NCBI RefSeq assembly: GCF_022899935.1
Contig: NZ_JALJCJ010000003.1
Location: 353,720-417,719 of the forward strand
Direction of reading: 5' to 3'
Source of the DNA: Shinella curvata
GTDB taxonomy: Bacteria > Pseudomonadota > Alphaproteobacteria > Rhizobiales > Rhizobiaceae
Length of the DNA: 64,000 nucleotides
Each line of letters opens with the position of its first letter. Positions within the stretch are counted from its first letter, which is position 1. Below the pieces are notes generated by a model, which did not search any database, had not been told where the DNA came from, and saw nothing but the letters and a program-made list of their open reading frames with translations. A program made the position numbers and the translations under genes. Below, in pieces: positions 58,415 through 64,000 of this stretch.

Positions 58415-58906
58415 TTAGCGATCCCGGCGGCGCAGCAAGAGCAGCTCGTCGAGGATGACAAGGCCGGCGCCGATGGTGATGAAACTGTCGGCGAGATTGA
58501 AGACGGCAAACGACCAGGTCTCGGTGTAGAAGAGTATGTAGTCGATGACATAGCCGAACAGCGCTCGGTCGATGAGATTGCCGAAGGCGCCGGCGATGAT
58601 GAAGGCATAGCCCGCATGGGCAAAGCCGCGCTGCTTCGGCGTCTGGCGCCACAGCCAGATGACGAAACCGACGACGAAGAGCCGGAGCGTGACGATGAAC
58701 CAGCCCTCCATGCCCGACAGCATGGAGAAGGCGACGCCGTAATTGTAGGTGCGGTAGAGCGCCAGCATCGGCAAGACATGCACCGCTTCCTGGAAGGGCA
58801 GCCACATCTCGACGGCGAATTTCACGGCCTGATCGAGGAGAAGCGCGAGCAGGATGAAGGAGACGACCGGAAGCGGCCGCGACATCAGGGGAATGCGGTC
58901 GTTCAT
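58415..58906 (-). CDS. lspA: Lipoprotein signal peptidase
   Basis: A 163-residue inner-membrane aspartic peptidase that cleaves prolipoprotein signal peptides. Four hydrophobic helices are visible. Catalytic Asp residues are in [15 protein letters not shown] and [26 protein letters not shown] matches the family N-x-G-x-A-F motif. Its ATG overlaps the stop of the upstream RNA methyltransferase gene by four bases (ATGA). It acts before Lnt, which is also in this window. Confidence 0.97.
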   Translation of the reverse strand: MNDRIPLMSRPLPVVSFILLALLLDQAVKFAVEMWLPFQEAVHVLPMLALYRTYNYGVAFSMLSGMEGWFIVTLRLFVVGFVIWLWRQTPKQRGFAHAGYAFIIAGAFGNLIDRALFGYVIDYILFYTETWSFAVFNLADSFITIGAGLVILDELLLLRRRDR

Positions 58907-59757
58907 GCGCGCGCGTCCAGCGTCAGCAGGTGGCGGCGCGCCTCGAAGAGCATGACGCCCGTCGCGATCGCGAGATTGAGCGAATCCGCAAGGCCGACCT
59001 GCGGGATGCGGGCGAGCGCATCGGCCTCGCGGGCAAGCTCTTCCGGCAGGCCGGACTGTTCGTTGCCCATGAGGAGCACGACAGGTTTCTTCTTGTAATC
59101 GATGGTGCGGTAATCGACGGCGCCGGCCAAATGGGTCGCGACGACGGAGACGCCGGCACCCTTCTTCCAGCCGAGGAAATCCGCCACGCTGGTCTTCACC
59201 AGCGGCACGGCGAAGACCGAGCCCATGGTGGCGCGCACGGTTTCCATCGAGAACGGATCGGTGCTTTCGCCGACGAGGATGACGCCGCTGGCGCCCGCCG
59301 CATCGGCCGTGCGGATGATCGTGCCGAGATTGCCGGGATCGCGCACGCGGTCGAGCGCCACATAGGTCTCGCCGTTTCCGGGCCTGAGGTCGCGGAGATT
59401 GGTCCAGCGCTGCGAAAAAATGCCGACGACCATTTGCGGATTGTCGCGCCGCGTGATCGAGGCGAGAACCTTCTCGCTCACCTCAAGCACCAGACCGCCG
59501 CGTGCAACGGTCTTCGTCGCGCATTGCACGACCTGCGGCTTGTCCTTCACGTTCTTGGCATAGACCAGCGTCCTGATCTCGAAGCCGAGTTCCAGTGCGT
59601 CGATGACGAGCTTCAGGCCCTCGGCCATGAAACTCTTCGTCTCGTCGCGGTCCTTCTTGTTGGCGAGCGCCTTGATGTCCTTGACGATGGGGTTCGAAAG
59701 GCTCGTGACCTCCTTCACCTGACCGACGCGGCGGCTCCCGTGATGTTCCTGGCTCAT
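58903..59757 (-). CDS. SpoU/TrmH-family RNA 2'-O-methyltransferase
   Basis: A 284-residue SPOUT methyltransferase of the RlmB/TsnR group. The N-terminal substrate-binding domain includes [18 protein letters not shown]. The SPOUT knot carries motif 1 [22 protein letters not shown], motif 2 [14 protein letters not shown] and motif 3 [19 protein letters not shown]. The ATG at 59757 overlaps the stop of the upstream methyltransferase as ATGA; an in-frame ATG at 59769 also exists. The exact target nucleotide in rRNA or tRNA is unknown. Confidence 0.94.
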   Translation of the reverse strand: MSQEHHGSRRVGQVKEVTSLSNPIVKDIKALANKKDRDETKSFMAEGLKLVIDALELGFEIRTLVYAKNVKDKPQVVQCATKTVARGGLVLEVSEKVLASITRRDNPQMVVGIFSQRWTNLRDLRPGNGETYVALDRVRDPGNLGTIIRTADAAGASGVILVGESTDPFSMETVRATMGSVFAVPLVKTSVADFLGWKKGAGVSVVATHLAGAVDYRTIDYKKKPVVLLMGNEQSGLPEELAREADALARIPQVGLADSLNLAIATGVMLFEARRHLLTLDARA

Positions 59758-60851
59758 GCGCTGATCCATCGGCTGAAGAGGGAGGTGGAGAGCGCGCGGC
59801 CGGCTTCCTTGCCGTCCGTGCCGCTCTCGCGGATGACGAGTTCGCCGGATTCCACCGTACCGCCGGCACCGCGCATCGTTTCGCGCATCAGCTCGTGGAT
59901 GGAATAGAAGCTCGCCCGGATCGAATAGGCCGTCAGCACCAGGCCGATCGCCCTGGGCGACAGGATCTCGCGGCAGATGTCGAGCATCAGCGGCAGGTGA
60001 TCGAAGAGATGCCAGACCTCGCCGTTCGGGCCACGGCCGAATTTCGGCGGATCGGTGAGGATGATGTCATATTTGCTGCCGCGACGCTCCTCGCGCTGGA
60101 TGAACTTCATCGCATCCTCGCAGATCCAGCGGATCGGCAGCTTGTCCATGCGCCCCAAAGTCTGGTTTTCGCGCGCCCAGCCGATGGCCTTCTTGGAGGC
60201 GTCGACATGGGTGACTTCCGCACCGGCGGAGGCAGCCACCAGCGAGGCCACGCCGGTATAGCCGAAGAGGTTCAGCACCTTGACCGGGCGGCCCGCCGTC
60301 TCGACCTTCTCCTTCATCCAGCTCCAGTGGGCGAGCTGCTCGGGGAAGACGCCGACATGGCGGAAGGCGGTGAAGCGGCCGTGGAAATCGACGCCGAGCA
60401 GCTGCATCGGCCAGGTCTCGCCAAGCGCCGCCCTTGGGAACTTCCACCGCCCCATACCGTCTTCATCCGTATCGCCGGTGAAGAGCGCGTCGGCCTTGTC
60501 CCAGATGCTGTCCGGCAGGCTGCGCTGCCAGAGCGCCTGGGCCTCGGGGCGCACGATGCGATAGGGGCCGTATTGCTCCAGCTTCTCGCCGGCACCGCTG
60601 TCGATCAGACGATACTGATCGGAGCCGGCGGTCTCGAGAATGACCGGTAGGCGTTCGGCCGGCTTTGCGCCCTCACGGCGCATCAAGGGACGGGCGGGCA
60701 GCTCAGGGGCCGGGCGCGTCTCCTTGCCGGAAGCGGGCTTCAAGGCGGGCGTTTTGGCGGCCGGCGGTCTGTAGGCCTGCGCGCTGGAAGGCGTACGGGC
60801 TTTCACGGGCGCGGCGGGGCCGCTCTTCGGCCGGCGGGGTCTGTCCTTCAC
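59754..60851 (-). CDS. Class I SAM-dependent (rRNA) methyltransferase
   Basis: A methyltransferase of about 365 residues. I prefer the GTG at 60851 (KDRPRRPKSGP follows), with GGACG upstream; an ATG at 60914 is possible. An N-terminal Pro/Ala/Lys-rich disordered region (about 1-75) precedes a Rossmann methyltransferase domain with KVLNLFGYTGVASLVAASAG (SAM motif I), VTHVDASKKAIGWARENQ and DIILTDPPKFGRGPNGE (catalytic DPPK/F motif). This resembles the RlmK/RlmI group that makes m7G or m5C in 23S rRNA. It heads a coupled chain with the SpoU gene and lspA. Confidence 0.9.
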   Translation of the reverse strand: MKDRPRRPKSGPAAPVKARTPSSAQAYRPPAAKTPALKPASGKETRPAPELPARPLMRREGAKPAERLPVILETAGSDQYRLIDSGAGEKLEQYGPYRIVRPEAQALWQRSLPDSIWDKADALFTGDTDEDGMGRWKFPRAALGETWPMQLLGVDFHGRFTAFRHVGVFPEQLAHWSWMKEKVETAGRPVKVLNLFGYTGVASLVAASAGAEVTHVDASKKAIGWARENQTLGRMDKLPIRWICEDAMKFIQREERRGSKYDIILTDPPKFGRGPNGEVWHLFDHLPLMLDICREILSPRAIGLVLTAYSIRASFYSIHELMRETMRGAGGTVESGELVIRESGTDGKEAGRALSTSLFSRWISA

Positions 60852-60984
60852 GATGGGTCGTCCGTCATCGGGTGGATGGGATGCCGGCAGTGCCGGAAAA
60901 CAAGCGGCTCCCATACCATCCCTCCCCCACTTGGCAAAGCGCTTTCCGATTGCGATAAATCGAACCGGTCAGGGAGGATCGATC

Positions 60985-61431
60985 ATGGACATGACCGGCG
61001 AAGAACGCATTGCCGCCCCGCGCGACGCCGTCTGGGCCGCGCTCAACGACCCGGAAATCCTGAAAGCCTGTATTCCGGGCTGTCAGTCGCTGATCCTGAA
61101 ATCACCGACGGAACTCGAAGCGACCGTGAAGATCAAGATCGGCCCGGTTTCGGCGAGCTTCAGCGGCGAAGTGACGCTCTCCAACCTCAACCCGCCCGAG
61201 AGCTACACGATTTCAGGCGAGGGCAAGGGCGGCATTGCCGGCTTTGCCAAGGGCGGCGCGGATGTGCGCCTCACCGAAGACGGCGACGGCACGATCCTCG
61301 CCTATGACGTCAAGGCGCAGATCGGCGGCAAGCTCGCGCAGCTCGGCTCGCGCCTCATCGATTCCTCGTCGAAGAAACTCGCCACCCAGTTTTTCGCGGA
61401 TTTTGGCGCAAGGCTGAACGGCGCGCCCTGA
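60985..61431 (+). CDS. CoxG/SRPBCC-family protein
   Basis: A 148-residue cytoplasmic protein with a strong AGGGAGG site upstream of the ATG at 60985. It matches the CO dehydrogenase subunit G (CoxG) family: ERIAAPRDAVWAALNDPEILKACIPGCQ at the start, EATVKIKIGPVSASFSGEV, and GKLAQLGSRLIDSSSKKLA near the end. The fold is a lipid/hydrophobic-ligand-binding START-like barrel. No coxMSL or other molybdenum hydroxylase genes are near, so a role in CO oxidation is not supported here. It ends one base before the convergent LapA-domain gene stop. Confidence 0.9.
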   Translation: MDMTGEERIAAPRDAVWAALNDPEILKACIPGCQSLILKSPTELEATVKIKIGPVSASFSGEVTLSNLNPPESYTISGEGKGGIAGFAKGGADVRLTEDGDGTILAYDVKAQIGGKLAQLGSRLIDSSSKKLATQFFADFGARLNGAP

Positions 61432-61432
61432 C

Positions 61433-61771
61433 TTATTTCGCGGGGAGCACAGCCTGCGAGGCAATGGCCTCGGCGCGGTTGCGGTGCTTCTCAGCCTCGG
61501 TATGCCATTTTACCGCCTCGACTGCCTCGACGCGGGCACGTTTGCGGTGTTTGCCCTGGGCAAACCACGTGATCAGCGAGCCGATGACGAGGCCGAAGAT
61601 CACGGCGAGGAAGAGATAGACGAAGAAGGGCGCGGTCACCGACAGCACGCTGTCCTCAGGACGGAAGGGATTGAGCGCCAGCGTCACGGATTGGCGGTTC
61701 GCCACCGACAGCACGATCAGCACGATAGCGATCGGAAGCAGCACGAGGACGTTGACTATTCTCTTGATCAT
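61433..61771 (-). CDS. LapA-domain (DUF1049) membrane protein
   Basis: A 112-residue protein with two transmembrane helices (about 5-22 and about 43-66: VTAPFFVYLFLAVIFGLVIGSLITWF) and a basic, coiled-coil C-terminus (KHRKRARVEAVEAV). This is the LapA/YciS layout, which in E. coli works with LapB to regulate LPS synthesis through LpxC. ATG at 61771 with AGGTG upstream. It lies 26 bases downstream of ihfB on the same strand. No LapB is visible in the window. Confidence 0.9.
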   Translation of the reverse strand: MIKRIVNVLVLLPIAIVLIVLSVANRQSVTLALNPFRPEDSVLSVTAPFFVYLFLAVIFGLVIGSLITWFAQGKHRKRARVEAVEAVKWHTEAEKHRNRAEAIASQAVLPAK

Positions 61772-61797
61772 GGCGTCACCTGTCTGGCGCGAAGCCC

Positions 61798-62097
61798 TCA
61801 GTCGTCCTGGTCGGCCTGACCGGGATTGAGACGTTCGCGCAGTTCCTTGCCGGTCTTGAAGAAGGGCACCCATTTCTCCTCGACGAACACGGCATCGCCC
61901 GTGCGCGGGTTGCGGCCGGAGCGCGACGGGCGGTTCTTGACGGAGAAGGCGCCGAAGCCGCGCAGTTCGACGCGGTTTCCGGCGGCCAGCGCATCGGTGA
62001 TCTCGTCGAGCACCGCATTGACGATGTTCTCGACGTCGCGGTGATAGAGGTGGGGATTGCGCGCGGCGACAATCTGAACCAGTTCCGACTTGATCAC
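61798..62097 (-). CDS. ihfB: Integration host factor beta subunit
   Basis: A 99-residue DNA-bending protein that forms a heterodimer with IhfA. It shows the HU/IHF fold with [26 protein letters not shown], including the DNA-intercalating Pro of the RNPRTG arm. It lies between sppA upstream and the LapA-domain gene downstream on the same strand, a common rhizobial order. Confidence 0.97.
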   Translation of the reverse strand: MIKSELVQIVAARNPHLYHRDVENIVNAVLDEITDALAAGNRVELRGFGAFSVKNRPSRSGRNPRTGDAVFVEEKWVPFFKTGKELRERLNPGQADQDD

Positions 62098-62124
62098 TGT
62101 ATCCCCCTCAAAAATTCTTGTTTT

Positions 62125-63075
62125 TCAATCGTGATCAACCTGCCAAACCGAGACAAGACCGTCAAGAAACAACTTTTCCCCGGTCAGCTTTTCAATCGTC
62201 GGCTGAAGATCGAGCGGCAGGCCGAGGATGGAGCGAGCAAATTCCCGGATGCTGCCGCCGAGGAACGGCAAGCCTGACCGCCGCGGCGCGTCGTAGTCGA
62301 CGAAGGGAAGATCTTCGGCCACCTTGCGTTCATCGAGATAAGCGCGGATCGCCTCCGGGCCGCCGAGCGTATCGACCAGCTTCGCGGCAAGCGCCTGGCG
62401 ACCGGTGAAGATACTGCCGTCGGCAAGACGCAAAACCTGATCGCGCGGCAATTTGCGACGCTCCACGACGAGGTCGACGAACCAGTCGTAGCTGTCCATC
62501 ACCATGGCGCGGATCATTGTCTTGGCCTCCTCGCTTGCCGGATGGAAGGGCGAGGGTTCAGCCTTCAGCGGCGCCGACTTGATCTCCTCCAGGGACACCC
62601 CGATCTTGTCCATCAGGTCCTTCATCTGCGGATATTGGAACAGCACGCCGATCGAACCGGTAATCGAGCTCTCGCCGGCGATGATCGTGTCGCCGGCCGT
62701 CGCGATCATGTAGCCGGCCGAAGCCGCAAGCGTGCGCACATCGGAAACGACAGGCTTCTTTTCCGCCACCTTGCGCAACGCCTTGAAGATGACTTCCCCG
62801 CCATAGGTCGTGCCGCCCGGCGAAGAAATCGTCACGACAAGCGCCTTGGCCCTGTCGTTCTTCGCGATCCGGTCGAGACGCTCGAGAAGCTCGCTGTCAT
62901 CCTGGATGATGCCGGAAATGCTGACGCGGGCGATGTGATTGACCGCGCCCCTGTCTTTCCAGCCCCAGCTTGCGGCGGCAAAAACGGCGGCGAGCGCGAT
63001 CACGATGGCAGCGACGCGCCAGAAGGTCAGCTTGCGTCGCAGGTGCCGGCGGTCGGCGATGGCGGATTGATCCAT
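62125..63075 (-). CDS. sppA: Signal peptide peptidase SppA
   Basis: A 316-residue membrane-anchored serine protease that degrades released signal peptides. TM helix at about 18-38 (FWRVAAIVIALAAVFAAASW). The protease domain (about 50-280) has VVTISSPGGTTYGGEVIF, AASAGYMIATAGD and the catalytic Ser in ITGSIGVLFQYP, with the Lys general base in SAPLKAEPSPF. This is the short, single-domain form. The ATG at 63075 has GAGGA upstream; the frame continues to 63555 but overlaps lptC. It is 27 bases upstream of ihfB. Confidence 0.96.
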   Translation of the reverse strand: MDQSAIADRRHLRRKLTFWRVAAIVIALAAVFAAASWGWKDRGAVNHIARVSISGIIQDDSELLERLDRIAKNDRAKALVVTISSPGGTTYGGEVIFKALRKVAEKKPVVSDVRTLAASAGYMIATAGDTIIAGESSITGSIGVLFQYPQMKDLMDKIGVSLEEIKSAPLKAEPSPFHPASEEAKTMIRAMVMDSYDWFVDLVVERRKLPRDQVLRLADGSIFTGRQALAAKLVDTLGGPEAIRAYLDERKVAEDLPFVDYDAPRRSGLPFLGGSIREFARSILGLPLDLQPTIEKLTGEKLFLDGLVSVWQVDHD

Positions 63076-63283
63076 TCCCTGTCCTCGATGTCCTGGTTCG
63101 GCCAAGTCTTGGCTTGCCGAAGGCCCTATCGATATGGCATTCCCGGCGCAAATGGCAAATCGTCGCTGAAGTTTCTTGCACATCCATTGTTTGTTCAGGA
63201 ATAATCGCCATATGAGCCCCGTTATGCATGCGGCCCGTCGCTTCCGCGAGCGAAGGTCGGACGGATAGAACCAAGCAGGCAGA

Positions 63284-63952
63284 ATGCTGAACAGCGTGAC
63301 AGAGGCACCGACGGGTGCACCGGGCATGAGTGTTTCCGCCGAGGCATATCGCCTCGCGACGCGGCATTCCTCGCGCGTGCGTTTCCTCAAGGTGGCGCTG
63401 CCGGCCGCTGCCCTTTTCATCGGGGCCATCTTCGTCGTCGTCTCGATCGTGCGCACTTGGGTGCCGGCCGACCTGCAAGTCGAAAGCGCCTCCATCGAGG
63501 ACGGCAAGATCGTCATGCGCAATCCGGCGATATCGGGCCGCAACGACGCCGGCATCAGTTATTCCATGAAGGCCGAACGGGCGCTGCAGGACATGAAGCA
63601 GCCCGACGTCATCACACTCGAAAACATCAAGGCGAAGATGCCGGTCAACGAGACGACGGTTGCCGAAGTGGTGGCCGCAACCGGCATCTACGACCGCGGC
63701 AAGAACCTGCTCGACATGGTCGCGCCTTTTACCATCACACTCAACACCGGTCTCGAAGCCGCCTTCCGTTCCGCCCATCTCGATATCAACGGCGGCAGCA
63801 TGCAAACGACAGAGCCAGTTTCCATCCGTTCACCGGAAGCATCCATTGTTGCGCAGTCGCTGCGAATGACGGATAAAGGCCGGACCGTCGTTTTTGAAGG
63901 CAAGGTCGTCGTCGACGTTGATCCCGCCGCCATCCGCAACCGAGAAAAGTAA
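63284..63952 (+). CDS. lptC: LPS export periplasmic protein LptC
   Basis: A 222-residue bitopic inner-membrane protein that passes LPS from LptBFG to LptA. One transmembrane helix at about 37-60 (VALPAAALFIGAIFVVVSIV) is followed by the periplasmic LptC beta-jellyroll with VESASIEDGKIVMRNPAISG, YSMKAERALQDMKQPDVITLENIKA (in pieces) and DINGGSMQTTEPVSIRSPEASI. lptA starts eight bases downstream. It is divergent from sppA; the 208-base gap must hold both promoters. Confidence 0.94.
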   Translation: MLNSVTEAPTGAPGMSVSAEAYRLATRHSSRVRFLKVALPAAALFIGAIFVVVSIVRTWVPADLQVESASIEDGKIVMRNPAISGRNDAGISYSMKAERALQDMKQPDVITLENIKAKMPVNETTVAEVVAATGIYDRGKNLLDMVAPFTITLNTGLEAAFRSAHLDINGGSMQTTEPVSIRSPEASIVAQSLRMTDKGRTVVFEGKVVVDVDPAAIRNREK

Positions 63953-63959
63953 GAGCGCC

Positions 63960-64000
63960 ATGTTCGCCAGTCTCTCCGCCCCCGTCCGGGCCGCCAGCAT
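63960..64000 (+). CDS. lptA: Probable lptA start (partial)
   Basis: Only the first 13 codons are visible (MFASLSAPVRAAS), starting eight bases past lptC with AAGAG upstream. The usual rhizobial order is lptC-lptA-lptB-rpoN, so this is most likely lptA, whose product bridges the periplasm in LPS export. The window ends before any diagnostic residue, so the call rests on context. Confidence 0.55.
   Translation, partial: MFASLSAPVRAAS

Overview
The window is a 64 kb piece of an alphaproteobacterial chromosome, almost certainly from the Rhizobiaceae (Rhizobium, Agrobacterium, Sinorhizobium, Shinella or a close relative). The sequence is GC-rich. The gene order rpmH-rnpA-yidC ... engB ... argB, and the long minus-strand run glnD-murJ-trpS-nfuA-tsaB-rimI-mur-olsA-miaB-phoH-ybeY-corC-lnt-phrR-metK-trmB, match the backbone I remember from rhizobial chromosomes. 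Both ornithine-lipid acyltransferases (olsA, olsB), a Mur-type Fur protein and a PhrR-like repressor beside lnt/actA point the same way. The species is not determined.

Layout. 1-2.3 kb: the N-terminal part of a large autotransporter, open at the left edge in an Asp/Pro/Thr-rich tandem repeat. 2.8 kb: tRNA-Arg(ACG). 3-6.6 kb: an orphan sensor histidine kinase and a chemoreceptor. 7-11.4 kb: rpmH-rnpA-yidC, a drug/metabolite transporter and engB. 11.5-13.5 kb: a divergent sigma factor / RskA anti-sigma / fasciclin module. 13.6-17.3 kb: argB, a second EamA-type transporter, a HAD nucleotidase and an exported eight-EF-hand protein. 17.5-22.3 kb: a dCache chemoreceptor, a ribokinase-like kinase and RmuC. 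22.4-24.6 kb: def-fmt-truA. 24.6-27.8 kb: dapD-DUF805-dapE plus a membrane protein. 27.9-31.1 kb: a LOG-family protein, a nucleoside hydrolase coupled to a small unknown protein, and an Hsp20-DUF1150 pair. 31.2-52.6 kb: the minus-strand housekeeping run, broken only by one plus-strand M15-like exported protein at 44.8 kb. 52.7-64 kb: malic enzyme (tme), olsB, a hybrid histidine kinase, a coupled methyltransferase-SpoU-lspA chain, a CoxG-like protein, a LapA-domain protein, ihfB, sppA, lptC and the first codons of lptA.

How the genes fit together. Most of the window is translation and RNA maturation (rpmH, rnpA, def, fmt, truA, trpS, tsaB, rimI, miaB, ybeY, trmB, a SpoU methylase, engB) and envelope biogenesis (yidC, lnt, lspA, sppA, murJ, olsA/olsB, lptC/lptA). 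Lysine/diaminopimelate and arginine synthesis (dapD, dapE, argB), nitrogen sensing (glnD), SAM synthesis (metK) and C4-dicarboxylate metabolism (tme) are interleaved. The less standard parts are the autotransporter, the sigma/RskA/FAS1 module, the internally duplicated EF-hand protein, the two chemoreceptors and the two sensor kinases without an adjacent response regulator. I found no CRISPR array, prophage, insertion sequence or clearly new defence system. The strongest new-looking signals are the exact 24-residue pairing and ~150-residue duplication of the eight EF-hands, the sigma/RskA/fasciclin module, and a 24-bp palindrome upstream of metK.
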